The translations under genes and the position numbers were made by a program. Source: Heterocephalus glaber (lineage: Eukaryota; Chordata; Mammalia; Rodentia; Bathyergidae). From it: a stretch of DNA of 64,000 bases. The stretch spans positions 5,993,877-6,057,876 of the forward strand of contig NW_004624801.1 of assembly GCF_000247695.1 (NCBI RefSeq), in the 5' to 3' direction. Shown in pieces: positions 21,168 to 31,849 of this stretch; the stretch's first letter is position 1; the number at the start of each line of letters is the position of its first letter. Below the pieces are notes generated by a model. The model was not told where the DNA came from. It was given only the letters and a program-made list of their open reading frames with translations, and did not search any database.

Positions 21168-21693
21168 TCGCTGGCACCGGCCCCCTCGGCCACGGCTGCT
21201 GGCAACGCGGACGCCGGGAGCTGCGCTCGGCGGGGGTCGGACCCGCGCCCCGCGGAGCCCCGAGGCCCCGCTCCCTAGAGCCCGCGCCCGGAACGTGACT
21301 CAGCGTTTGCTACGCCCCGGGCCTGCGCAGGCGGTGGAGAAGCATCTCGGGCGGGGGGACTGGGATGGAGACAACACGCGGGCGGAGGGGGGACACTGGC
21401 GGGGGATGCTGCGGTTCATTCGTTCCCAAACTCTGGGTGCTTTCTTTTAACCTGTGCGGTAGGGGAAGAGAGAAGAGAGCCAGGGAGGGGTGCTGGCTAC
21501 AGGCCCAGCAAAGAAGGTCCTTTGGGGAACGGAGTGGATGGCAGGCAGAGCGGCCTTGGGGACCTGAGGGGCAGGAGTGACTGTGGTTTTGGGACCTAAG
21601 CGAAAAGGCCACCACAGCGCCCCAGGCCATAATTTACAGTGGACACAGGGAGATGGCAGTGGAACACAGTGGGGACTCAAGAGCTGCTGGCTA

Positions 21694-21815
21694 AACCAAG
21701 TGCAGCGGTGCACACCTGTAATCTCAGCGCTCGGTAGGCTGAGGCAGGAGGACCCCTGCAAGTTCAAGGCCAGCTTGAACTATACAGCAACACCCTGTCT
21801 CAACCACCCCCCCCC
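21694..21815 (+). repeat. B1/7SL-like SINE
   Basis: GCGGTGCACACCTGTAATCT head and ACACCCTGTCTCAACC end, then a C-rich tract. A short ID-like remnant follows at 21836-21893. Confidence 0.8.
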
Positions 21816-21974
21816 CCAAATAAAAATTAGAGAGGGCCTGGGGATGAAGCTCAGTTCGAATGCCCTGTGTGCAGTCCTCAGGAACACTAACACCACCACC
21901 ACTGAGTAGGTGGGGACAAGTCCTACCAGAGAACAGGCTGAGGACCAGGTTTACACACACGTGCATGCACATGC

Positions 21975-21998
21975 TCACACACACACACACACACACAC
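21975..21998. repeat. (CA)n microsatellite
   Basis: Twelve CA units followed by GCGCGTG. Confidence 0.9.
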
Positions 21999-22324
21999 GC
22001 GCGTGCTACTGGGTAGAAAGCAGAAGGCTTTATTCCCGTTTGGTTTGGGAACTACCCTGAAGCAGGAGATTGAATAAAAATGAAGTTGTAGGCAGGGTGT
22101 GTGTGTGTGTTTGTATAGGAGGTCCCAGTGGACTCTTATTTTTATTTTTTTTCTGTGTAATGTGATCTTACCATTTGTCTGGTTTTCGACAGAACGGTTA
22201 ATCTTTCGATTTTTAAGATGGGGAAGCCTTTGTTTCTGACTTGAGTAGCAAGCAGTTATTTGTCGTTTAGCTTAGCTTGAGTAAGTTTTGCTGTGTCAAA
22301 TTTATCTTTTATTGCTTCTAGATT

Positions 22325-22465
22325 TTGTTTATTTGTTTTTGAGTTAGGGTCTCGCTATGAGTTCTGCTCCTTGAACTATGTAGCACAGGCTGCCCTTGAA
22401 CTCAGAGTGATCCTCCTTGCCTCAGCCTCCTGAGTGCTGGTATTACAGGTGTTCACCACCACACC
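22325..22465 (-). repeat. B1/7SL-like SINE
   Basis: Reverse B1-type unit with CCTCAGCCTCCTGAGTGCTG and CACCACCACACCTGG. Confidence 0.75.
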
Positions 22466-22489
22466 TGGGAGCTTAATCCCCACCCCCAC

Positions 22490-22625
22490 CCCCTGAGACA
22501 GGGTCTCACTATGTGGTTCAGGCTGGTCTTGAAGATACTATGTATGTAGTCCAACCTGGCCTCAAACTTGTGGCGATCCTCCTGCCTCAGCCTCCCATGT
22601 TACGGGATTATGGGTGTGCACTATC
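22490..22625 (-). repeat. B1/7SL-like SINE
   Basis: Second reverse unit in tandem: GAGACAGGGTCTCACTATGT and CTCAGCCTCCCATGTTACG. Confidence 0.75.
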
Positions 22626-24384
22626 ACCAGTGCACTCTTGAGACCCAGTTGGTTTTGCTCTGTGTGTTTGTGTGTCCTCCACACCCACAGAGGGGGCCTG
22701 CTGTATGCCTGAGATTAGTTGAGTGAATGAAGCTGCAGTGAGGCCAGAGAGAGGTGTATGCAGCTCTCGGTCTGCATACCTGGCAAGACACAATACACAG
22801 CTCTTCAGTAAGGGCGTTTAGATGAGGCCAGGAGGGAGGGCTGGGCTCAGAGGGCCCGGGATCCCTGCAGGCAGGGAGCTGCATCTTCCCTGCTTCCCAC
22901 TGACTGCCCAGCTACAAGCTCTGGCTTTTGGATCTTACTCTGCTAAAAAGTCACTGTGAGAAGTGTGGCATGTCCTGCCACCCCCCCTTCCATTCTGCCA
23001 TGCTCTGTTGAACCCAAACAGAACCAGGCACAGCCTCTGCCCTCAAACTGCCGTCCAGCAGGGGAGGGAACAACTGCCAACGTGGTGAGTGGAAAGGAGG
23101 CAGATGTCCAGACAGGTCCCGAGCCAGCAGCACCCAGGAGAAGCCAGCCTTGTCTGTGCCTTTTTTGACCCAGTTTCCTCACCTATGGAAAAGAAACACC
23201 AGAGGCACCCAAGGCCAGTCTTGGCTGCTGTATGGCGGACAGCTCGGGCCACTCCCCCAGTGAGAGGGCAAACAGACCAGCCCGCCGGGAATCTGGCCCA
23301 TGGCTTCCAGGACCACACTTGGAGTCTGGATCTGCAAGTAGCCGGGGTCTGAGGTTGTGGCCTCCTGCAGCGCTGGGCCCAGCCCATGACCTTCCCCAAC
23401 ACATCTGAGCTGCAGACTGGAGCAGCGGGAGCCCAAGGAGGCTGTGCTGGCACCGGGGGAAGGGCATGAGTTCCAGGCCAGGCCAGAGTCCCTGAACTTA
23501 ACCTCTGACCCTAAGGCATTTGACAGCTGCTGGGAGAAGCAGGGAGAGCCGGGAACTGAGTTCTAGAAGCACCAGATGAAGGGATCTGGGGCAGGCGTGG
23601 ACCTACGGAGGTGGGCTAGGGGCAGCGAGAGGCAGAATGGGTGTCTAGAGCACTGGCCCTGACTGTGGCATTGCCCGTGGTCCCTGTTGCACCGGGGCCC
23701 GATGTGACTTTCTCAAATAAGAGCAGGAAGAGCTCTGTCACCACAGGCCACGGAGTGGTCTGGTGCCTGCTGTGTGTGCCTGGTGGGACGCAGGAGAGGG
23801 GCGTCCATGTGCACTTCGATTGCCAGGTCTTCAGGGGCCCCAAGGCAGGTGGACGATGACAACACAGTGTGTGGAGGATGCCTCAGTGCAGCGGGCGAGG
23901 GCCGGGGTTGGGAACTCAGAGGGTGTGGCCCGGGAAGTAAGTCGGGAAGGAGTTCCCGGATGGGCGGGGGTCAGCGCAGAGGGAAGAGTCAGGGGCTGGA
24001 AAGCGGAATAGTGGTTCCGGGTCAGTACCTAGGCGATGGTCCTTCCGGGAAGGGTGGGTGGAAGATGAGCGGGAGCCGAGGCCAACCTGGGCCGGGAAGG
24101 CGTGGCCGTGCTCTCCCCAGAGGAGCAGGGCAGAAGTGCCCTCGATGGGCGTCACACTGGCCCTACGGGCCCCTGCACTGAGTGGCCAGCAGCCCCCAGG
24201 GCACAGCGGCCAGCTTTCTGCTTCTGTGGCCTCATCCTGGCCGGAACTGCTTTCCTCTCTGGGTTCCTGCCGGACCCCTGTGACTGTCCTTTTAAGAATC
24301 AACTTTAAGTAAAAATAATTAAAATGTTATGTCTGTGTACCTACTCCCCACCGTGAATGTATCATTATGTGCTGCAAACACATA

Positions 24385-25060
24385 CAGTGGACCCTCAAGT
24401 TATGATTGGCCTGACAAATGAAAAACTTGGATTACGATTGGAATTTTAGTTTTAACTTATGAGCCAAGTCTCGAGTTACAACCCAGGTTTTAATTCTGAG
24501 AAGGTTGAGACCTAATGAGCCAGAAGCAGGTCCTACGCTATAGACTTTCCCAAGGAAAGAAAGGACCAGAGAGCCAGATTCCTGATGTGCTTATGGAAGG
24601 GGACTCTCCTTCCAAACAATAACTGCCTTCCACTTCATCCTCCCTTCCTGCAAGCCAAAGATGTCAGCTTGAATGGTGAGTACAGCATGAAATTGTTTCT
24701 GGTAAACTAGGCGCATTTTATAACTTTTGGTGAATACAGTAGGAAAATTATTGGTGTTTCTGGTAAATTACACACATTATATAACCCTTTTTACTTTATT
24801 TATTTTATTTTATTTTATTTTATTTTTTGGTACCGAGCATTCAACTTGGGTCCTTTTGCTTGCGCAGCAGGCGGTGAAACCACTGAGCTAAATCCCCAGT
24901 CCTATATAACCCTTTTTTATTATGAAAAGGTTAGTTAAGCTGTGCTTTGGGAGGTTTGGAATGGATTATGGGTATTTCCATTATTTCTGACAGGAAAAAT
25001 AGTCTTGACTTACAACCAGCCCTCGAGAACAAATTGAGTTCGTAAGTCAGGGGTCCACTG
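24385..25060. mobile_element. Tigger/pogo-like DNA transposon (non-autonomous) interrupted by a SINE
   Basis: Bounded by inverted ends CAGTGGACCCTCAAGTTATGA (left, first 20 bases diagnostic) and, read on the minus strand, CAGTGGACCCCTGACTTACG, each next to a TA dinucleotide (24383-24384 and 25061-25062). TA duplication and CAG...CTG ends are features of the Tc1/mariner-pogo (Tigger) group. About 550 bp remain after removing the inserted SINE; no transposase frame is visible. Family name is an inference from end sequence. Confidence 0.75.
24793..24902 (-). repeat. ID-like SINE nested in the DNA transposon
   Basis: Reverse copy with a TTTTA-rich tail. It is flanked by TATATAACCCTTTTT at 24778-24792 and 24903-24917, a 15 bp target duplication lying wholly inside the older element. 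Confidence 0.92.
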
Positions 25061-25082
25061 TACTAATAAAACAATTTAAAAA

Positions 25083-25215
25083 AAGAAAAGAGATGGCACA
25101 CGCTGGTAATCCTAGCAGTCAGGACGCTGAGACAGGAGGATCACCATGAGTTCAAGACTAGACTGGGTTACATAATGAGTTCAAGGCCAGCTGAGACCCT
25201 GTCTTAGGAAAAAAA
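25083..25215 (+). repeat. B1/7SL-like SINE
   Basis: GATGGCACACGCTGGTAATC head and GAGACCCTGTCTTAGG end with poly-A, just beyond the right end of the DNA transposon. Confidence 0.8.
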
Positions 25216-25324
25216 AAAAAAGGAAAAAAGAATCAGCTTGAGTTAGTGCACTTGAATATGGCAGATGGACCATGGATATTTATGTAGTCTCTTTCCAAAC
25301 TCCACCCAAATTAAAATTGAAGGG

Positions 25325-25765
25325 ATTTAAAAACAGGCACTATGTTGCACAAAAAGGCTTATACAGGAATGTTCATAGTAGCTTAGGCTCAATATCCCCA
25401 AACTGGAGACAATCCAGATAGCAAGAGAAGACTAGATAAACAAACAGTATAATCAGTTGATAGAATACTACTCAGCCATGAAAAGGAACAAACTACTGGT
25501 GCGTGCAACAACAGAGTTAAATTTCAAAATCCATGTGTTGATGTGTTGGTGAAAAAAGATGAATAGGAAGTATGAACAGTGATGCTATTTTTATGAAATT
25601 CTAGAATAGGCAAAATGAACTATGGTGATAGAAAGCTAATTAATGCCTGCTTGGGAATGGGGTAGCAGTGGGGATTGGCTGGAAAGGGCTGGGAGGGGGA
25701 ATTTCTGTGTCTTGCTAGAAATTTGTTAAAACTGATGAACAGCAAGTACATTTAAGATCTGAGCA
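25325..25765 (+). repeat. L1-like 3' fragment
   Basis: AGAATACTACTCAGCCATGA, AAGGAACAAACTACTGGTG and ATTCTAGAATAGGCAAAA are typical of L1 3' ends. A B1-type SINE follows at 25768-25875. Confidence 0.7.
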
Positions 25766-25767
25766 TT

Positions 25768-25875
25768 TGTGGGGCACAGTGGCACCCACCTATAATCCCA
25801 GCACTTGAGGGGCTGAGGAAGGAGGATCATAGCACATTCAAGGCTAGGCTGAACTACATAGCAAGACCCTTTCTA
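25768..25875 (+). repeat. B1/7SL-like SINE
   Basis: GGGCACAGTGGCACCCACCT head and TGAACTACATAGCAAGACCC end. Confidence 0.8.
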
Positions 25876-26298
25876 ATCAACAACAACAAACAAACAAGAA
25901 GAGACAACAGCTGATGAGAGATTTCAGCAAATCCAGGCTAAGAATAGATGAAGAAAATGAGAAACAATGTCACAGAACATAGGAAACCACTCCTGGACCC
26001 TTGCAGGAGGAGGGTATGAAAAGGTCACGTGGTTTCTTTTCCAGATCTGCAAAAGGTCAGAAGGCAGAGCTGAAGTCTGAATGCTGATCAGATCTGCAGC
26101 CCCGTGCCTATCCCACACCCCGAGCTGGAGGTTCATTCTCTGGAGCAGGTGCAGCAGTCTCTGACCAAGACCACCGGACACTTTGGGTGGGCGGAAGGGG
26201 GAGGGAGGCAAGCTGTGACCTCATCTTCTGAGGCGAAATCAGTAGGTGACCTCCACATACACTGAAAACCCAGTGCTGGAGTGGTAATTAGAAATCTA

Positions 26299-26392
26299 GG
26301 GCCGGGGATTTAGCTCAGTGGTTTCACTGCCTGCTGCGCAAGCGCAAGGACCAGAGTTTGATCCCCAGTACCGAAGGAAAAAAAAAAAAAAA
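26299..26392 (+). repeat. ID-like SINE
   Basis: GGGCCGGGGATTTAGCTCAG, TGCGCAAGCGCAAGGACC and poly-A; AGAAATC occurs on both sides as a short likely target duplication. Confidence 0.9.
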
Positions 26393-26520
26393 GAAGAAAT
26401 CCATCAGGGATCATCTGAACAACTGAAAGAACTGGAAGACGTCATGGATACTTTTGGGGAGTAGGACTAAAGGGAAGGGCAAGGAACTTTTCGTCAGGGG
26501 GAGCACACTAGGTCATTTAC

Positions 26521-26720
26521 TTTTCTTTTTCTTTGCGATACTGAGGATTGAACCCAGGGCCTTCTCACTGAGCTATATCCCTAGCCATTTAAATTTTTTA
26601 TTTTTGAGACAGAGTCCTTGCTAAATTGCTCAATTTCTCAGGCTGGGCTCGAATTTCCAATCCTCCTGCCTTAGCCTCCCAGAGTGCTGGGATTACAGGT
26701 ATCCCACCGTGCCTGGCTCC
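26521..26720 (-). repeat. Old ID-like plus B1-like composite
   Basis: Reverse ID-like remnant (GGATTGAACCCAGGGCCTTC ... CACTGAGCTATATCCCTAGC) followed by a reverse B1-type unit ending in TTACAGGTATCCCACCGTGC. Confidence 0.75.
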
Positions 26721-27410
26721 TTTCTTCCTGTTGGGAGCTCTGGGTCTGGGGCTTGCTGGCAGACTCTGGATCCTGCCCCCTACTCCCTGCCCCGCATTAA
26801 GGAAACTGCTCTTGGGAGGCCACAGTGACCTGCTGGGGAAATGCTGGCTTTCTGCCTGCCCCGCCCCGCCCCGTCCACCCACCCGCTGCTCAGCAGTGCT
26901 GCTGGGCCCGGGACCCACCTGCAGGGTGGTGGGTGGGGCTGCTGCGGGAACAGGTGTGCAGGGCAGGCAGCGGCTCCCACCTGCCTTCTCCCCGACTGCC
27001 TGCTTCTCCTCCTCCCTCTCTGTAACCCAGGTCCTCTGCCTCATTTCCTAAAGGTGGCTTTCCCGGAAGCCTCAGGCCTTGCTCGCTGCCTCGCTCTGAT
27101 GCAACCAGTGGAGGAGACACCATCACTGGGCCTTCAGCACTGACCTCTCTTCCCGAGGTCCCTGTGACTTGCCTTAGGCCTGCATCTGCCTCTTTGCAGT
27201 TTCTGGTGTCCACATCCCGGTGGGTGACTTCTCTGAGTAACCTGGGGTGACCTCCATGGGACAGGACAAAGTCCTGTCTCATCTCCTCCCTCCCCTCATT
27301 GACTCCATTTCACTTATTCATGCATAGAGTTATTATTCACTTGTGGATTCATCAAGTATCTGCAAACGCACCTTGGTGTTTTATTTTCTTTTTCTTTTAC
27401 TGACCTGCCA

Positions 27411-27460
27411 GTCCATCCATCCATCCATCCATTCATTCACTCACTCACTCATTCCTTCAC
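27411..27460. repeat. TCCA/TCAC tetranucleotide repeat
   Basis: Runs of CCAT then CATT/CACT units. Confidence 0.9.
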
Positions 27461-28490
27461 TCCTCAACAAGTTGGCCAGTGGGTTTGACTCGTTCAGTGG
27501 AGGAGTGAGGTGGGTGTCCACAGACCTATAGGCTCGTGAGACAAATCCCTGAGGCAGGGTCTGTGTCCCACCCTGCCCAAGGCAGACACAGGTCACTCAG
27601 GGCGAACTGGAAGGGAGCCTGACGCTGCGGGGGGGACAGGGCTTGGTGCCCAGGGGGAGACAGGAGGGAGCAGGGTGGCTAGGGCAGGGGCCAGGGCCTC
27701 TGTCAGAGCCCGTGGGTGGCTGGGAAAGGAGCACAGTTGGTGACTTCCCAGCTCCGGCTTAATCCTCTGGTCAAACAGCAGCACTGAGCGGGCTGCCTGT
27801 GGCCTGGGCTTCTGACGGCCCCAGGAGTGGGTGGGATGTGGCCATGAGGTGTGCAAATGCTTCTGGGGGGCCTTCAGGGAGCTGCTTCCTTCCAGGGGGA
27901 AAGGGCCGGGGGCTCAGACCACAGGCGCCAATCCTCCCCTTCGAATGGAGGATGTGGCCTAAGGGACAGCAGGGAGCTGGAGGGGCCAAGAGGGAGGCCT
28001 TGAGCCCTGCTGTCCCCCTTGGCTACTGGATGTCCCCACCTCCCCTTGCCTAGCCAGCTCAGGCTGATTGGCTTCTTTGGGGCAGTGTCCCTCTAGCCGG
28101 TCCCTGGTCCCTGCCTCCTCCTGACGTACACGGGCAAATTCAGGCCCCAGCATGCCCGCCTGTTGCGGTGGCTCTGACCTGTCCCACCTCAGAGCAACAC
28201 AGCAAGATGGACACACGTGTCCTGGGAGGAAGGCGACCCCTCCCAGCAGGTGCTCCCATGTGCCTTGTCCCTGCGCCATGGCTCACACTGGTCGGCACAG
28301 CCCTGCCCTGCCCTGGGTGGCCACACGAAGCCCCCTCCCATCCCCAACTTTCCCCTCTCTGTCACCTGTGTTTTTCTCCTTCTCACACAAGAATGTGTCA
28401 GGCGGACCTGGGCCTCTGTCCCACCCCATTGTTAAGAACACCCCACTTCCCCACCCTGGGCAGGTCCAGGCCTGCCCCATGGGGCTGGGC

Positions 28491-28506
28491 CACTGCCCCC
28501 TGCTGG
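28491..28506 (-). promoter_or_regulatory. CTCF-like motif, reverse
   Basis: The minus strand reads CCAGCAGGGGGCAGTG, a near-ideal CTCF core. Confidence 0.7.
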
Positions 28507-28959
28507 AGTCCAAATACACCTGTTTACCTTTGGGCCTCAGCCCAGGACGCGGCACCTGACGCAGCCGCTGTCCTTGTGTGCTTATGGTGGGGGTGGGCAG
28601 CACTTCCCGCCCAGGGCTGGCTCAGCTCTGCAGGGGGCCAAGTGCAGGGCGAGGTGGCTGGGGGGGGGGGACTTCCAGACCCAAGAATAACTGCACCCCA
28701 ATGTGGCTTGTCCTGTGGAGCAGGAAGTGGCCTGGGCAGAGAGGCGGAGGCCCAAAGGTCCAAGCTCCTGGCTCTCTCCTTCCCTCCTACTGTCCCATCC
28801 CTGGATGTGGGGATACGGGGAACAGGGAGCACAGGGAAGAGGCTCAGGGCTGGGCTGGCTCATTGATTTGGGAAAGGGCCTCACCCAGCACCTGAAGATG
28901 GAGTGATTCAGGAGCTGGTCACTGCAGAAGTGGAGTTTGCAGCATAGAAATGAAGGAGA

Positions 28960-29235
28960 GGCTGGGCATGGTGGTGCATACCTGAAATCCCAGCACTCAG
29001 GAGGCTGAGGCAGGAGGAGCACTGCAAGTTTGAGGCCAGCCTGGGCTGGAGAGGCGAAACCTGCTCAGAGAACTTGAGTTCTGTGCTGAAGCCATACAGC
29101 TCAAAAGAACCTGGCCAGCCAGGCTCAGTGACACGTACCTATGTTTCCTGCTGCTCGGGAGCCTGAGGTGGAAGGGTTGCATGTTTGAGCCCAGTCTGGG
29201 CAATTAGTGAGACCCTGTTTCCAAGTAAAAAATAA
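28960..29235 (+). repeat. Two B1/7SL-like SINE units
   Basis: First unit GCTGGGCATGGTGGTGCATA to about 29060; second, more diverged, about 29118-29235, ending GTGAGACCCTGTTTCCAAG. Confidence 0.75.
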
Positions 29236-29304
29236 AAATATTGGGCGGGAGATGTAGCTCTGTGCAAAGGCTCTGGGTTCAATATCCAGTACTGGAAAAT
29301 GCTT

Positions 29305-29432
29305 TCAGTCTCACTGTGTAGTTCAGGCTGGGCTTGGACTCACTGTGTAGCCCAGGCTGGCCTGGAACCCATGGCGATCCTCCTGCCTCAGCCTCCCGAA
29401 TGCTGGGATTACAGGTGTGTGCCACTGCACCC
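29305..29432 (-). repeat. B1/7SL-like SINE
   Basis: Reverse unit with CCCAGGCTGGCCTGGAAC and GCTGGGATTACAGGTGTGTG. Confidence 0.85.
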
Positions 29433-29443
29433 AGCTCCAACTA

Positions 29444-29529
29444 TTTTTTTTTTTTTTGGTACCAGGGATCGAACTCAAGTCCTTGCACTTGTGAGGCAGG
29501 CAGCAGCACCACTGAGCTAAATCCCTGGG
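29444..29529 (-). repeat. ID-like SINE
   Basis: Reverse near-consensus copy: poly-T, GGTACCAGGGATCGAACTC, ACCACTGAGCTAAATCCCTG. An older ID-like remnant follows at 29549-29620. Confidence 0.9.
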
Positions 29530-30111
29530 GCACCAGCATTTTTTTTTTAAAGGAGCTGGAGATGTACCTTAGTGGTAGGGTGCCTGCTTATGTACAAGGC
29601 CTGATTTTCATTCCCATACTGCCCCTCTCCCCGACAAGATATGGGCTAGGACAGTGAGGGTGTCACATGCTCGTGGATTGGAGCACTGGGCCAGAGAGCT
29701 GAGGGCCATGGGCACTGTTGGGTTGGGCTCTGTGGATCAGATGAGCTGACTGGGGCACTGACTGAAGCCCTGCACTGGGTGTGTAGATGTGTTTTTCATT
29801 GGGGAGATACGCACTTAGGTGTTTAGTGGTCATGTGTCATGTTTGCACCTTACTGTCGAAAGGCACACAGCATATTTTGGTTGGGATTGTACTCAATCTA
29901 TAAATTAATAGGAAGTAAATCAACATTGTTCTTGAGAAAGACCAGGGTGCTGAGGGGCGGGGCAGGGTTGAAGAGCTACACGAGCCTCGTGCTTTCCTTG
30001 CCACATGCCGTGCTGCCTGCCTGAAAGGATGGATCATGCAAGCCCTCTCCAGTGGGGCCTCTCAATTTAGGCTGCACACTGCATATATCTAGGAACCTTT
30101 AGAAAGTGCAA

Positions 30112-30205
30112 GGGCCGGGGATTTAGCTCAGTGGTTCCGCTGCCTGCCTTGAAAGCTCAAGGTCCCGAGTTTGATCCCCTGTACAAAACAAACAAACAAA
30201 CAAGA
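30112..30205 (+). repeat. ID-like SINE
   Basis: GGGCCGGGGATTTAGCTCAG, TTGATCCCCTGTAC and a (CAAA)n tail; AAGTGCA occurs on both sides. Confidence 0.9.
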
Positions 30206-30214
30206 AGTGCAGAT

Positions 30215-30335
30215 GTCAGCCAGGTGCATGCATGAAGTCCTAGTCTGGGAGAATAAGGCAGGAGGATCACAATTTTGAGTCCAGCCCAAGCAATTTAGTG
30301 ACTTAGTGAGACCCTTTGTCAAAATAAACATGTAA
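30215..30335 (+). repeat. B1/7SL-like SINE
   Basis: GCCAGGTGCATGCATGAAGT head, AGGCAGGAGGATCACAATTT and GTGAGACCCTTTGTC end. Confidence 0.75.
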
Positions 30336-30340
30336 AGAAG

Positions 30341-30400
30341 GGGCTGGGGATGTAGCTCAGTGAGAAGACCCTGGTTCAATCCCCGATACGGGGGGGGGGC
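30341..30400 (+). repeat. ID-like SINE with internal deletion
   Basis: GGGCTGGGGATGTAGCTCAG joins directly to CCTGGTTCAATCCCCGATAC; the middle is missing and the tail is a G run. Confidence 0.75.
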
Positions 30401-31023
30401 GTCCTGGCCCCAAGAGCTTCTGGTCTAATTGGCCCAGGGTGGAGCCTGGGCGCTGAGCATCAGGGTTTTCAAGAGGCCCTGGGTGACTGTCAATGCAGGC
30501 AGGGTACCCCTTGCCCCACTTCTTTGGCCCTGTGCTCCTCCAGGGGGTCCTTGTAGTGCCCCTGACATTGCGCTTTGTCCTCTCAGCAGGGCCCTGGGGC
30601 AGGCAGTGTCACACTCTTTTGTCAGTCAGGGTGTCCCACCTTGACTGGGGCTAGTGGAGAAGGGCTGGCGCCCCGCTGTCTCCCCAGTGCTGTGGTGGGC
30701 AGAGGGCGAAGGGGTTGGGTAATGGAGAGACGGGGAGGTGTTTCAGGGCTTCTGTGCCCAGCCAGTGGCCCTCTCTGTGGGCTGTGTGAAGGGATGGCTG
30801 GCATCTGGGCTCAGTCAGGCCCCAGCCCTGCCCGCCCTGTCCTCCTGCAGTGTGTGTGCCCTTCTGGAATATTTGGAATAATTAGCAAGTGAAAGCAGTA
30901 AATTAGCCAGGGGAATGTCAGGTTGGCCTACAGCCAAATTCAAGGACAGAGAAAGAAAGGGGGACGGGGGCAGCGGGGCTCCGGGGACTGGGCAGGATAG
31001 CGCTGGACAGTACCCATTTGTGC

Positions 31024-31025
<2 letters not shown>

Positions 31026-31056
<31 letters not shown>
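31026..31056. repeat. (TG)n microsatellite
   Basis: About 15 TG units. Confidence 0.95.
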
Positions 31057-31057
<1 letters not shown>

Positions 31058-31849
31058 ACCTGTGCGCGCTGGGAGGGTCTGCACACCAGGGAGGGTGGTA
31101 TGTGGGGTCCAGAGGGGCTGGGCAGAGAGTAGATGCCAGGCAACCTAGGGTGAGGGGGTTGAGGTGCCAGCTGAGTGTCTCCCAGACACACATCCCACGT
31201 CGTGTGTCGTGTTGTGCTGCCCCACCAGTCACAATGGAGCAGAGCTGCCAGTGTGGGCTGAGAGGATGGTCTGAGCGCTCCACCCCATCCCCTGGCGGCT
31301 TCCTCCTCCCCAAGCCACGCTGGGCAGTGTCAAGTGAATTCACACCAGGGCAGGAAGGGGCCCTGGGGCTGGGGCTCTCTGACCTCACGCCTTGTCCCTT
31401 CAGGAGAGGACCAGGGGAGGGAGGTGCCAGAGACAGGCCCAGGCCAGGGCTGCAGACCTGGCGGGCGGGCGGGCGAGCCTGGGCAGGCCCTCGGGTGGGA
31501 GATGGCGTGAGTCCCAGCACACTCTGCCTTTCTGAGTCCCAGGGCCAGGGTGAACCTCCTCCTTCGTCTCCTGCTCCCCGGGGCCCTGAGCAGTTAGTTC
31601 TCCCCATTGCGCAGATGAAGGTGTGAGGCCCAGGCTGCAAGCAGCTCCCAATAGCTGCCTCTGGCCACATCCTCCGCAGTGTGGTCTGGTCGCGGGGAGT
31701 TGGGCAGGGGTTACTGCCTCCCCCCTTCCTCCTGGCCATTCCCCTCTTAGGCATTGAAGTACTGCTTCCAAAACAAAACAACAAAACGAAAACCACTGGG
31801 CCCCTTGCTTTTTCCAAAGAAAGCTAAGAGGAGGTCCATGTTCAGATTT

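Larger units (their letters stand above)
20780..21400. promoter_or_regulatory. Orphan CpG island between EXOC7 and FOXJ1
   Basis: A CpG-dense, GC-rich block with no adjacent recognised gene; EXOC7 begins 6 kb to the left and FOXJ1 ends 10 kb to the right. It carries a CTCF-like site (20844-20858), a perfect CRE TGACGTCA (21160-21167), TGACTCAGC (21296-21304) and the palindrome GCCTGCGCAGGC (21321-21332, NRF1-like). It looks like a promoter or strong enhancer of an unidentified transcript; direction cannot be told. Confidence 0.65.
21401..24380. other. Intergenic, no gene recognised
   Basis: Holds B1-type copies (21694-21815, 22325-22465, 22490-22625), a CA microsatellite and about 1.7 kb of GC-moderate unique sequence (22640-24310) with no family-like reading frame. 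ATTAAAATG-rich DNA follows before the DNA transposon. Confidence 0.55.
25062..31849. other. Intergenic, no gene recognised
   Basis: Contains an L1-like fragment, many SINEs (listed separately), a TCCA/TCAC tract, a TG microsatellite and GC-rich unique sequence at about 26750-28900 and 30400-31800. Long frames here are low-complexity, without start context or family similarity. A CTCF-like site lies at 28491-28506. Confidence 0.55.

Noticed and set aside
28168..28866. 232-codon plus-strand frame
   Set aside because: GC-rich chance frame: no splice partners, no recognisable domain, composition like its non-coding surroundings.
30918..31817. 299-codon minus-strand frame
   Set aside because: It crosses the TG microsatellite as a Thr/His run, is low-complexity Pro/Ser/Gly and resembles no family.
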